Part shown: piece after piece, positions 10,663 to 23,648 of the stretch
Layout of the letters: the number at the start of each line of letters is the position of its first letter
Position numbering within the stretch: the stretch's first letter is position 1
From: Glandiceps talaboti
Lineage: Eukaryota; Hemichordata; Enteropneusta; Spengelidae
Direction: 5' to 3'
Assembly (NCBI RefSeq): GCF_964340395.1
Contig: NC_135560.1
Coordinates: 21,781,675 to 21,845,674 of the forward strand
Length of the DNA: 64,000 nucleotides
Made by a program: the position numbers and the translations under genes
The notes under the pieces: generated by a model
What the model was told of the DNA's origin: nothing
The model's input: the letters and a program-made list of their open reading frames with translations, nothing else
The model's database searches: none

Positions 10663-13600
10663 GTAAGTTGTTTTCATTCTTCTTTCAACATATCTTTATT
10701 TACAAAACTTCTCAGAACATGTAACACACACTCAGTTTACATTATGAATGCAATGCATGGTTTGGTGATTTTATCAATGAATGAATTTGTCCAGTACATT
10801 ACAAGTTAGACTAAAACTTACTGTTTCATGACGTACACCACTATTTTTCTGATGCTCCAAGTAAGCATTGGTCTTTATAGATAACAGAGGAATGAAACAG
10901 ACAATTTAAGGATTTCAAACCTAACTGATTTGCAATTTCTTGATAACTTCAAAATTCGTATAATTTTTGTACGTTTAAAACCCTAACAAAAGTGAAAATT
11001 GTATGAGATTTCGTAGCACAAAATTCAAAGTATGTGTTCTGAAACACATGGCAGAAGGCAAGGTTCAACTTTCAACCTGCTCTTCGAACCCTCCCCTGAA
11101 ATCCAGTGCTTGGAAAAAAATGAGCCATATTCGATTCAAGAAACCATTAATAAATTACAGATAAGTGTATGGTTTCCAGGTACTCGAAGATTACAACTTT
11201 GAAGTTTTGTTAATTCATATGTACACAACATGACGAGTAACAAACAAGAACAACGAACCCAGGATAGTTCTTTAGTGCGTGGTGTTTCTGAACAGATACT
11301 GCTACATGGTAAATAACAGACAAGACTGTAACTGTAGTTACATTTTGAAAACATCGTTTTATGAAATACTTAATGTCAAATATACCTATATTTGTTTTAT
11401 CACGAGTCGTTGGTTGGTACGAATGATAGTTGGAATCAAAGGCAGAGAGGAACCGATTGTGGTTAACTGTCAACTTGGTTCGGTATCAAATTTAAAGAAA
11501 AATGTCGCCATGTTTTCCCCCCAAAAAAGTTGTCGGAAAATTGGTTTGGTGTACAATATGCTTGAGTTTAAGGGGACAAGCAAGTGTTCATTATGTTTGC
11601 TTGTATATAGATTGAACTATAAAGAGTGTTTACTTTCGTAACAAACCGTTAAAACAATACGAATCCACTCAGGGCTGGATTTTAAGCTACGGTGTTACGC
11701 TGTTCAAATCCCCCTGTAATGCCACTCGATCTTGATAAGGTTCGCTGTTTTTGTTTATTTCGATGAAAACCAATGTTTATTCTATTCAATATTAATTTAT
11801 GATTTTTATGAGAATGTGTACAGGAGACGATTCCGGTATGGACATGCTTCGGATAATTAAAACATTAATTATAACGTTTTTCGCAGTTTTGAACAACTTG
11901 CAATTAACACCTCCGTTTCAATTGGCCAGCACTTGTCAAAGTTTGTATGCTTTTTTGTTCTTGACCATGAATCGACTGCGTTTGTGATTACGAATTTTAA
12001 AACACGGAATAAAAAAATTGTACAAAAAGGGCAAATTTGTCATTTATTTAGTCATTTCGATGCAGGTCATATAAAGAAGATAATACCCACTCTTCGTCAT
12101 GTTCACCGTGTTAGTTGTACTGAAAAACAAATGGCGACGAACACTGATGGTTTTTTCTCCCCTGTGAATTTTTTACGGTTACTTTCGATGTTATCGCTGT
12201 AAGTGAAATGTTTTTCTTACTTATTTACATGAATCATGTTCATACCTCGGTGAACAAAGTTACACGGATCAAGATATGGACATGATGAAGCACTGTCCCG
12301 ATGTAGTCCCAGAGCGGAGCGAATAATATTGTGCCCTTCCGTGCCATCTGTGTTATTTATCAAATCCATTTTCACGTCTGTTTTTATCGAAAATATCGCC
12401 CAGAACATGAGCTTACCGCATTGATGAAAATATACTGTCGAAAAGATAGCATATGAATATTTGTAATCTGTGAGTTTAGTATTGTGGTATGGAGTAGTAA
12501 ACCGTATTAATAAGACGTGGTAGTTTTCAATGATTGGGGTGATCGCACTACTTATTCAACATTGTGAGAAAGTGATAATGCCAGCAGGGGACCACGGGTC
12601 ACACCGAGAGACTTACTAAGTTATATCTTATTTACGGTATACTCTTACCGATCATAACACCCTGAATTATTTTTTCTGTAGTTTGTTTCACCTCAAAAGG
12701 CAAAATAAACCATTTTATAATTTAAGTTTGTGTCATATACAGTTGTAGTGATTGTCAAAAAGTGACATGCATGTCAACGACTTTGAAATATCCGCCATAC
12801 TGGTTTTTGACAAAAAAAAAAGAAAGCACGGCAATTCCACCGATTGGGTTTCGTTATTCGGCATAATACACTTTTAATCTTTGTTTTTTTTCGACGAGAA
12901 AAAATAACTGGAATGAATATATCTCACAAAAAGTCGTGTTTAGTACAAATTCAAAGAGCTTTTCGAAATGTATTGTCAAAAACTATTAAAGTTTTGCTTG
13001 TGTCACTATTTTGTGGCTTCAGCGTGACTGTTTTCTATTCCCGTTCAAATTATGTTCGAGATTTTGACTCCCAAGAATATTAGAATGAGCAATTAGAAAA
13101 ATAAAAGCCTGTATGTCTAAGATATGTATTGCGACTTATACTTCCCTTATATATCCATAGTTTTAATATAAACAAAAACACAGATTGTGTATTTTGTATT
13201 TCGGAAGTTTACAAAGTTCGCATCTGTTTATTTGCAGCCACCGGGGAAGGAGAGAAACATCGCGATGACATCGACATCGGAAACTTAAGCTCCGATGACG
13301 AACTAAGACAGGTGGAAGATGATGTCGGAAACGATAACAATAATTCCGGCGACGAGCCGAAGAAGAAACATCGACGGAATCGAACAACCTTCACCACTTT
13401 CCAGCTTCATGAGCTCGAGAGAGCTTTTGAAAAGAGTCATTATCCAGACGTGTATAGCCGAGAAGAGTTGGCCATAAAGGTTAACCTGCCTGAAGTCAGA
13501 GTCCAGGTAAAAATTATTCCATGAGGAATATTATATCATAATTGTAGACAGATTCCCTGTAACGATCAATCTACTCTCGATTTACTCTAAGGTTCGGAAT

Positions 13601-16600
13601 CGGTTCCATTATAGTATTACGGTGGATTTTACTTCCTATCAAAGCAGAGTGAAATTGATAGCCGTTTCAACACTACCCTGTTTTAAGATTACAACTGAAT
13701 AGAATCGATCACGGTTTCGAAAACAGTGAAAGACACACCAATGTTCTGCGATCAACCAATACCGTCAAGCTATTTCTTTGAATTGGGTGCAATATTGTGG
13801 AATTTTATAGCATATTTCTAATATGGAAGCTTGCCTCACATTGCAAAGTATACATTATCAGTGGCAATAGCATAGACGTATGCTTCAGTCATTCAGAACA
13901 CTTATTGTATCATTTGAGAGCAATTGAGGAAAAAAACAGAAGAGCGCCTTCGTTTATTATTTATGCATAATTCATAATTCATACGCTGGTAATAAAATCT
14001 TAAGAGGACGTATCGTTATGGCGATATTTTATTTACACCGATGACACGGCTGTTTTGTGATAGTGATCGAGGGCAAAGCCCTAGTGTAATTCGACTTCAG
14101 GGAAAATTGAAAATTGATGTGTGTCTATGATGTATACATGTATGATTGCTCAATGGGGAATCTTACACATATATAATTTACCTTTAGAAAGACTAGCTTT
14201 TAATATCTATACCTGTGTATATCTCACAGGGAAAATACGTTCGTAATTCTCACAGCCTGTTAATTCTCACCTCCAAGCCCTTGGCTCCCTCTTCTCAAAC
14301 ACTGATATTGGTGGTGTTCTTCAGAATAATATCTCACCTTTGCCATTTCAATAATAGCTTAATGACTGGTGTATTTTTAGTGCCAATTTATATTTACGTC
14401 ATTTTTTTTGATAATTTCACACCCAGTATATACTCAGTTTTCTTTGATGCCAAATGAAAAGGGTAAGATTTTTTCAGTTCAGGTAAAATCGATATTTGTT
14501 AACGATAACAAATAGATTCAATACCGCTATTGATGTTTTATTTGTAATAGCAATGGCAACACCTTTCTCAAAATTGTATTCTTGTCATTTTTTTTGTAAA
14601 AAGGAAGGGTATAGAAAACTTTTAAGTACTCTGAAATAAATTTGGAATTGTCAGAACCACTAGAATAACTTGGAATCTAGCTCTCCTGACTAATCTTTTA
14701 GTTTAGCTTCACTGAACAATTAACATTAAAGTGTGTATATAATAATTTATAGTCGTAATATAATACACGCCATTTGATTAGCAAATATCATCATGAAAAC
14801 AAGGCCACAACATAACCTGGTGTTGTGTCTCTCGACCCAGACAGTATTTGTTCGCCATGTGAAATAATCATAATGGAAGAATTGGCGTTTGTACATTTCA
14901 TTGCTTCGTTGTCGTGTCGGTTGCACAACTGTCTCATAGCATGATTTCGGGCAGTTTTAGCTTATTATATTTTCTGTCTGAAATCTATTTTATTTTCATC
15001 GCTCGTTTCACACTTTAATCGGAGCAATTTGGGTAATTTGCTCTAGTCAGCCGGCCTAGCGTACAAAGCTGTATCCATTCAGCTGGCAGGATATTTGTGA
15101 AATCATCCAACAATAAGAGTAATGACTCGCCGTTTGCTGTTTATATGAGTTTTCACTCTCATGTACCGATATAATTTTTTCATGCCTTTAATAAGTTATC
15201 CGAGATCAATATTGCTATTTTTTGAATACAGAAGTTATTTCAAATAGCACATACGATCTGCATGCAAACTAACTAGTGACGGGGTACTTTCTGGGGAAAG
15301 GGGTCGGGCTGTATTGTGTGGCGCATGTACGCGAAAGCGAAATCGTGAACATTAACGTGTAAGGGAACATCTTCAAACGTTCTACTTCATGAATTTATTA
15401 TCTATTAAATGAGAATCATCCCCTCAAGTTCACTTGTCATTCCCTACTCGTTCTAAGAGTCTGCATGTGATATTTCCAACTTCTAAACTGATTTGCGTTG
15501 CTGGGAGATACATCATCGGTGGAGTGCTTCATTGTTTTTCACGATATTGCCACGAGTGAACAGCGGGTGTCACCAAGCTCACTGTCCAAAAGCCACCGAC
15601 TACAGACTCAAAAGATACACTTAACTTACTCTTATGTAGTGGAGCTACATTTATTTTGGTTCTTTTAATTTTCTGTTTTAAAGAAAACTGCATTATATTA
15701 TAGATTGAGATCGGGTGCATGAGGGGGTTGTAATTGGTCCTATTTATCACCATGAGTTTGGTTTATTATTTTCTAATTACTGGTCCTCTAGCTTGGCGTG
15801 TGTCACATTAGGCACTGAACATTGCCAGAAAAAAAAAACTTTGTCTTTGGACAATTTTCAGCGTACAAAAGATCAGCGATGTTCATCCTTGTTTTTGTAA
15901 CAATTGTCTTGCTCTGTAAACGGCACAAAATATTAGTTTTATAACATGGAAGGCTTTTATGTATTGGCCATAATGCGATTTTGCTTAGTGCCATAACCAA
16001 ATTTACAGCGCAGCACTATCACAAAGTGGTAAATTCAATTGGGGGTTGAAGTAAATAGGCGCGGACGCCATTTTTCAATTTGCACAATTAAGCAGTATTA
16101 TTCCTCGTTAGCCAAAGTCGCGGCATAAGAGCGATTGTAAACGCCCAAAGTGCGGACTTTATTGCTTTCGTCCTAAAACACATTAATGACTGAAAACTAC
16201 CCCTTTGGTGAAACTTAATTGTATTCCTATGTATTTGTTGCAGCGAGTCACACAGTTTGAACCCCTTTAGTCTGACACAGCCAACTGATCCTTGGCTTGC
16301 CTGTGTTTTGAATTCTTCACCAACCTCAGTGCCCAAATCGCTTAATTATGCCATGCTAGACAGAAAAGGAAACCTGTCATAAATCCGAACAGAATAAACA
16401 AAGAGATAATCAAATCACACGTCCAAATTGATCCTAAAACTTGTTTTCTTCCGTCGTGAACTCGGTCCTGTAACGGTGCCTCTGTCTAGAGTTATTTACA
16501 TCTGGTCGACTTACTATAACGAACAGGTAATACGACACAATGTGCAATCTTATAACACATTCATATCATCAAAATAACACTGAAATGAACACAAATGGAC

Positions 16601-19600
16601 TCATAAAAATTCCAATCGAGATCAATTTCACTTTTTTATTCGAATCAGCGACGCGGGAATATTGTACGCTGTAATCAAATTCAAATATGATTTTCGAAGT
16701 CATCTGCCGTGCACTAAACTTGTACAGGAGACTTTAATCAGATGTTCGCGTTAAGAGGGCGAACACACATCAGACTTGTTCACGGATTTCATTTTCGTTA
16801 CCGTCAATTCAGTTCACAGTTAATTTGTTGCGATGGGTTGCATGACTGTGCCATGACTCTATATTGTTATGGCCTTAATCAAGACTAATGCAGTTGAGAC
16901 GGGGTGAGGCGTGGGTTATTTTCCTCGGAACATTATTAAATTATTTCAATTTTCACCCCAATACAAAACGAATTCAATGCATGGAAATGCGATTTTCAGA
17001 GCAAAAGTGTATTTTGTGTTTAGTCTGTAATTGGAATCTGATGAGAAAAAGTCCCCGTGCGAGAATTTGGGACGGGCCAACGAACCTGGAGTGACTCCGA
17101 ATCAAGTTGGTCATTAGTGGTGTAATTTGAAATTAGTAATGATTAAACGAATGATTACAGTGATATATTACATGAAGATATGAAACGCAAGAAAATGTCC
17201 CACAATTTCAATTTAATGAATACATTTTTTTTGAAAATTGAATGCTTCCCTGTTTCTTTATTAATATATGAATAATGACACCATGAAACAAGATTTAAAA
17301 CTGGGACGATAATTGCTATGATTTTGATATGATGTTAAGTCGTCTTCATGAAAACAGAAAAGAAAGTCGACATAATGTACACTATTCAATCTTTCCTGCA
17401 AATAAATAATGTATTTTTTTTCGTGAAATGTACACATCGAACTTTCCTTGCATTTTTTTCTCCCTTCTAACACACTATGCCACACGGTATATCTAATTGG
17501 CCAAGTTACCGGGAGCAGTTTGTATCGGCCTTTCTGGGAAAAGTCTTATCCGGTGTTTAGAGACTTGAAAAGGATTAGGAAAAAGAAAATAACCAACTGA
17601 ATTGTGAAGTTTTTTGACGCAACGGTTTTGGACGGATTAAAACATCGTATTAAGACAGCGAGTAGAGTCAAAAGAGCACGGCGGAACACTCGTACAAAAC
17701 CGTTGAAGAGACCGCATCCAACCCGATTAGACAGAACTACGCGGATTTGACATCGTACTCAGCAAAATTCTCACTCCTGAATTATATTCGGATTTATATT
17801 CGGATCATCCCTTCCGGGCGATCCCAACATTAGATTATATTTACATTATCAACTTTCGATTAGTAATGATTAAACAGTGATTGTGAAAGCCCGAGCTCTG
17901 AGGGCAACCGCGGATACACCATTAAAAATCAGTACCTGAGTGTCTCAGAACCTTCTACCTACAGGCGTTAATATCTGTAAAGACACTTGAGTATCTTGAT
18001 GCCGTATCTGGTCACTAAACACAACAATATTTATATAGATTATCATATAAATGTACGTCTCCAAGTCAATTTAACGGAGTGTTCTGGTTTCTCTTTGTAA
18101 ACTCAGTACCTGGCTTGGATAATGATCAGGTGGTCGAACTGCAGTCACTCGAAGAGTTCCGAAAGATCTCACTAAGCTCTCAATGACCCGACGATCAACG
18201 TATATTTATTGCAAATGCCATTACGATAAGCGGATAAAAATAATTCCATATTTTTATCATACAGAACTGGTGTTTTGTATATGGTGATTGTTCAGTGGGT
18301 TTACTTGAAATGATGTTTGACTCATTTGAAAACATCCCTAACTAATACTACCGATCGCTCTTTCCACTGTACCATATTCCATCTGCATATCATCAATATT
18401 GAATAGTTCTAAATTATGGATATAACGTATGTTGCCTCTTTTTTCACTCAAAATTACTGAATTAATAACTGCGACCAACATTGAAACACAATAATAAAGC
18501 TAGTATAAGTAATCTTGGTAATAGCATTAAACTTGTCTGTTGAAAGCAATATAATCTCAGTATGGAATGAGACCACCTGACACAGGTGTGTTCATTCCAT
18601 ACAATAGAGACTACATTTCACTTTTCTGGGAAATTTATGGTTTGTTTATGTCATAACGTGGTTGAACAGTTTAAGGCTTTCAAATTGTCACTCACCGTGA
18701 GACCCTTAATGGTTAATCAATCCTCTACCTCTTGGTTCGAATTCGACCTATTGACACAAGTTTATTGAAGTTGTTGATTGCAATTTAAGATCATTAATAT
18801 AAATTAAAATAGTGTTAAAGAAAACACAACATTATCATCAATGTCTTAGATTCAGTGGATATCTAATTAGGCTTCTTGAATGGTAAAAGGCGATTGTAGA
18901 ATAACACGCTTGAACACTTCACTGTGTGTTTTATTGTCTCGATGCACCATTAGATAATAAATAAACTTTCTATACCAAACACTGATATGAGAACATAAAA
19001 GGGCTGCATCTTTGTATTGTTAGTGGATAAGGGTTCATAGTTTGTGAAAATGACATGAGACAGTGAGTGTTTGAAATCAAACATCACATCATAGCTAATC
19101 ACCATTTATACGTTACATGTAATCAACATCAAATACTGTTACCATGAACGGTGAAGGGTCTCATCACAGAGAAGTGTTGAAATCAACAGACAAGAGAGGA
19201 CAGTTTGGCGGGAATCTGACCTAACTTGACTCCCCCTTCTTAATCACTTGTACAAGAAAATGTTCAATGGAAATCGCTATCTTGTTGATGATAATTTGTT
19301 TAAGATTGGATAGACAGATTGGACGTTTCTGATTCAGGGTGAAAGGTCAATTTGAAATCTTTATCTTTTAGAGTTAGTCGTAGAATCACAGCTAAGAATA
19401 TGCGTTTCACGGAAAGGTAAAATTAAAACCGCCGAAACATATCCAAAAGTCTACTCCAAAGATCAGAACAGGAAGACCCCCCACCCCCCCCCCCCCCCAC
19501 CCCTTCTATGTTCCTAATATCGAACTGTTTCTTATCAAGAGTTAAGTTTGTTTTGATCTGGGGTTGAAGTTCAACATTTAATGTAACAAGACTGAGTGCA

Positions 19601-22600
19601 GCGGTTTTGAAATTAACACAGTTTTGTAAAATCTGTTGATATGCAGCAATATTACCATGAATGGTTATCGTTTGGCTTTGTAATTACGTAAGTGATCGCA
19701 CGTTTGTACTATGATATCTTTGAATAAAATCCGTTGTTGAGGAGCCGGAGTGTGAATACATTGAGCAATCTCAGGATTAGGCTAATGATGTTCAGGATTT
19801 GAATTGACTCATGAACCTTTCCTTTTGATCAAACTTGGCTTATTAACGACAGTATGTCTTCATAAATCTGACCCCATTGACAATGTCAAAGCATACATTG
19901 TAGCATGAACAGTTTAAATTGCATACTGTTATCATGTATAATCAACTTGAACTTGACCAGACTTGATAATGATGCTTTATCTCACAAAATCGAGAAATAA
20001 TCGACTATTTCGTTCTACATAATCCAAAATATGACAGCCAGATCTCTGATTTAACTATTTCATGATCTAAAATGGATTTATGTGTTCGTGACATAATATT
20101 GACAAGGGCACTCCTAAACTGAATAAGACTATCAAAAGTACAAAATCAGCACCTTCAAATATTAATGTATCTTTGTTTTCTTTTACTAATTCTAAATCTG
20201 ACCCTTTATTACGTTTTTGAATATAAAATGACATCAGAGATAGTCAGTTCTCCTAAAATGTTAATGCATTAGAGCTTTGATCTGTTTTTTTTTAAAGAAG
20301 CACCAATTGTCCATTAATTTAAAAAGGTCCCGTTTTGTGTGAAACCTCAAAATTAAAATTTCACCTGATTTATTTGCTCAAGTTCAAAATCAACTCTTCG
20401 ATCTTTCTTAAAACTGAGTAACTACTGAAGTGATATATCTTGTCCTTCGGTCAGTCACATCGCTTATCAAAGAAAAAGTCTATTAATGTGGTTCCCTTCA
20501 CGGGTGTTTTCCCTGAGCTTTAGTTGCTGTAATCATATTATGGAGACGACACAATTGGCGCGTTTTTGGTTCTTTGATTCTGTCACTTTTGATTTGTTTC
20601 TCGGTAGGTACGTTTCATTTAGAGGCATTAGGAGAAATATGATTCGAAAATATGTCGTTCATTTCAACCCATAGCAGAGTGTCAGTCACAATCATAAAGT
20701 TCAACATATGCAGGTCTAATGAAATCGTCAGTGCTTGATCCTTCACTGTCTATTTGTGAAGGAAGAATGGGAAGTATACCGGTACCTAATACATATATGT
20801 ATTGCCAACGTTACACTGTGTGAATTAACTCTCTCTAAATCGCAAACATTATGGCGGCAATACTTTCAAAAAATGTCACTTAACAAGGCTCTTCATATTA
20901 TCAGCTGTTTGTGAAGACGTTTGTTGGAATTTCACAGTTAGACAAAGCTTAGTGACATTTGCTATTTGTATGACGATGAATTTAGTTTAAAAACTAGACT
21001 AAGTGCCAAAAGAGCTGAAAATTGACGAGCCTACTAGGGAAATCCAAACCGTTTTTGCTATCTCAAGGTTTCCAACAAACAGCAAACTTTAGGGAACTGT
21101 AAAACATATTTAAAAGTCTGACGTATGCATAAAATGTGAAACGTGACATGTTCAAAGTATCTTTTGTTGAAGCATACGTCATGAAATGTACAATGTATTA
21201 ATGTCAACTGTTCTATTAGGCTGGATCTAATTATACAGAAACATCAATTAAAAGCAGAAATAAAGCAAGTAGTGACTTTTACGAGGGAGGGGAGTAGGAG
21301 GAATACAAAATAAAGAGGATTGGGACATATGTTTCATAGAACTACTAGTTTATAAATCCATACTAGTCAAACCAGCATAGTTTTAATTACATCACAAAGT
21401 TTATTACTAGACATTTTGTTATACCGAATGTGTCTGAACTTAGAGATACTGTAGAGAACTTGGCGTTGTCGAATTCAACGATGTTGATATCAAATTTGGA
21501 CACAAGACACTCCGAGTGAATATAACTAATGTTTAGAACGAGTTGTAATTAAAAGACTAATCATTAAGTAGATTTAGTTTATTGCGAGACTTTTCGAAAA
21601 TCTACACAGGGCAGATGGTTTAAATGCCAGGGCTGTCAATAAGGGCATTCGACCTTTAACAAGCTGTGTTTGCAAGTCGTCTACTCTACGAGACCTTTGA
21701 CCAAGTGGACTGAATCGGACATTAAAATATCCTATTGTCTATTACCAGAAATAACAGTCTATATGTTAATAAATTAGATATGTTGACTGGGGTCAGTTAC
21801 TGTGCGGAATTTATCAATATATCCTTACTTTTTTATTGCACTGTTGTGACGTTGTCGAAATCATTTTCATCCACCGAGGAAACGATTGCATTTACATGAC
21901 GAACTTGACAGCTGTAGCGTCGGCTTTTAGTCGTAGAGTATGGTTATGACAGGTACTTGCAATGAACACGACTTGAAGGACTTATATCTTAGACTTCTGA
22001 TTTTTCGAACGTTGTTGTTTTGAAATTGACTGAATGTTTTCGAGCCATCAATGAGTCAGCACACTCAGTTGTGTGACTTGAGGAACGCCTGGTGGAATAT
22101 TTGCCCAATTTAGAAACAAGCATTTGAAAACATGAAACAAACAAACATACATTTCAGCGATAAAGCCAAACGTATACAAATCGGCAGTACATAATGACAC
22201 TCTTAATTCAACATAAAAAATGACAGTTTGTCCGATAAGAGAACAGTTCAGTTAGCGACAGAGATCAATCTTACCAGACTTTGTTACAATATGAAATTAA
22301 AACATTCCACTCTCCGACAAGTAGCCAGCTAAGATTTTCCCACTTTCAAAAGCTAAAAGGCATATTCGAACCACTTGAGCTTTTACATGTGTCAAAAAGA
22401 AACGGAAATTGTTTGATATTTTATGAAACATAAAAGGAGTTCAAAGAAAATTAATGAGTTTTATTAATTTAGCTGCAACTTCTCTAATCTCTTATGGTCT
22501 GTTAGTTTGGTGAAATACACTGATTATATTTTCAGTATTAATTTTCCAAATGTTATTTTGTAAGCTTGTTGAGCCTGTTTTGAAAACAGTACTTATGGAA

Positions 22601-23648
22601 TACTCGATTTCCTTGAGTGGCTCGCCGTCTGCGCTTGTACGTTTCAGGCTATTGTTCCACAATAAAAGGCACCGTAATTCGATGTGTATGTAACCGATTC
22701 TCGTCTCGTGTCGCTGACATTAGGCCTGTTTCAACTGCTCACTTATACCGACGTTTTCTCTTTAAGCGACCGGTTTTTCCACTTCCTAAAAACGTTGCCC
22801 CCGATTGCATTCAATTAGTGACGCTTTCTGTAATTTTTCCTGGTGAAAAATTTATGTATCCATTCAGGAAAGCAGTTGATTCACCTAAATGCATTTGATA
22901 ATTCGATTAATTCTGTTGTATACATAACCCACTTTCCTGTGATATATGTATAGACTACAACGGCTTTCATTAACCCCCCCCCCCTCCGCTTCTCCCACAT
23001 GATCAACAAATCTTGAGACATTTTGCTGAAGTTCGATATGTCCACATTATGACTTGAAAACAACCTCTGGTCGGACAACTTCCAACTTTAAAGCTGTACA
23101 TTGTAATTTTTTCCCTCGTACTGTTCGTTTATCATACTATAATTTTTCTATTTTATTATTCTCAGGTATGGTTCCAAAATAGACGAGCTAAGTGGAGAAG
23201 ACAGGAGAAAATGGAGGCTCAGCAGATGAAATTACAGGAATATCCTATGACAGCGCTGCAAAGAAATAACATATCTTTGAATAACACACTTCCAATAGAT
23301 CCATGGCTAACTCCTCCAATCGCTAACACTGTAACCACCGCCATGCACTCTTTGCCGGGCTACTTGCCACCGCTTGGTCCACCACCCATGACTTCATACC
23401 CTCTCATGCCACCAACATCGACAACACTTAATACGAACTTCACAACTCTGAGCGCAATAAACGTGACTCCAACCCTGGGTTCTGTGAGTCCAAACACTCC
23501 CACCGCTGTAACGGCGCTACCACCGACAACATCGCCTTCAGATCATAAAGTGGACGAAAACGATCCTCGAAGCTCAAGTATAGTATCTTTGCGAATGAAA
23601 GCAAAAGAACATGTTGCTCATCTTACCACAAAAGTGGCATGGCAATGA
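10374..23648 (+). CDS. Rx: Retinal homeobox transcription factor (Rx/rax), three coding exons
   Basis: This is the complete coding span of a PRD-class homeodomain transcription factor that acts in the nucleus. Rx genes are known for roles in anterior neural, eye and neurosecretory brain development. Coding exons 10374-10662, 13238-13506 and 23166-23648 join into 346 codons plus TGA. Predicted layout: octapeptide HSIDAILGL at residues 43-51 (a Groucho-interaction motif in this family); acidic region about 103-136; homeodomain 141-200 with R5, F8, W48, F49, Q50 and N51 all present; Pro/Thr-rich region about 215-315; OAR motif about 321-337. Rx-typical homeodomain strings include [20 protein letters not shown] and [20 protein letters not shown]. 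Introns are phase 1 and phase 0. The start is the first in-frame ATG after a stop at 10251-10253. Its initiation context is weak, so an alternative or upstream start is possible. Family assignment is near certain. Confidence 0.95.
10663..13237 (+). other. Rx: Rx intron 1 (phase 1, 2,575 bp)
   Basis: Bounded by donor GTAAGT at 10663 and a pyrimidine-containing acceptor ending TTTGCAG at 13237. The interior has no long tandem repeat, and no recognisable additional exon was seen. Confidence 0.88.
13238..13506 (+). CDS. Rx: Rx coding exon 2 (acidic region and homeodomain residues 1-46)
   Basis: Encodes the end of codon 97 through residue 186. An acidic Asp/Glu/Asn-rich segment precedes a Lys/Arg cluster (KKKHRRNR), followed by helices 1 and 2 of the homeodomain. 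The sequence [20 protein letters not shown] is characteristic of Rx. The exon ends after RVQ with donor GTAAAA at 13507, a phase-0 junction at homeodomain 46/47. The frame remains open upstream of the acceptor, but those codons are intronic. Confidence 0.97.
13507..23165 (+). other. Rx: Rx intron 2 (phase 0, 9,659 bp)
   Basis: Interrupts the homeodomain between residues 46 and 47, from donor GTAAAA at 13507 to acceptor TTCTCAG at 23165. It has few simple repeats (poly-C at 19477-19503 and 22974-22985). It carries a duplicated 17-mer, ATTAGTAATGATTAAAC, at 17132-17148 and 17859-17875, and GGATTA (Otx-type) sites at 17572-17577 and 17634-17639. No further exon is recognised. Confidence 0.9.
19477..19503. 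repeat. Poly-C tract in Rx intron 2
   Basis: A run of C with a few A interruptions. A second, shorter poly-C run lies at 22974-22985. Confidence 0.9.
23166..23648 (+). CDS. Rx: Rx coding exon 3 (homeodomain helix 3, Pro-rich region, OAR)
   Basis: Begins directly after TTCTCAG with GTATGG, encoding [15 protein letters not shown], the Q50 recognition helix. It continues with MKLQEYP, similar to the MKLQ segment after the homeodomain of other Rx proteins, then [11 protein letters not shown] and a Pro/Thr/Ser-rich region. Near the C-terminus it carries the OAR motif [15 protein letters not shown]. The protein ends with VAWQ and TGA at 23646-23648. The OAR differs from the usual SSIAALRLKAKEH form (IVSLRM for IAALRL), and the terminal GKPW-type tail of vertebrate Rax is only weakly echoed. 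Confidence 0.96.
   Translation, partial: VWFQNRRAKWRRQEKMEAQQMKLQEYPMTALQRNNISLNNTLPIDPWLTPPIANTVTTAMHSLPGYLPPLGPPPMTSYPLMPPTSTTLNTNFTTLSAINVTPTLGSVSPNTPTAVTALPPTTSPSDHKVDENDPRSSSIVSLRMKAKEHVAHLTTKVAWQ

Noticed and set aside
18738-18750. tRNA B-box-like strings (GGTTCGAATTC here; also near 11700 and 59800)
   Set aside because: No matching A box or cloverleaf could be traced around any of them, so no tRNA or SINE is called.
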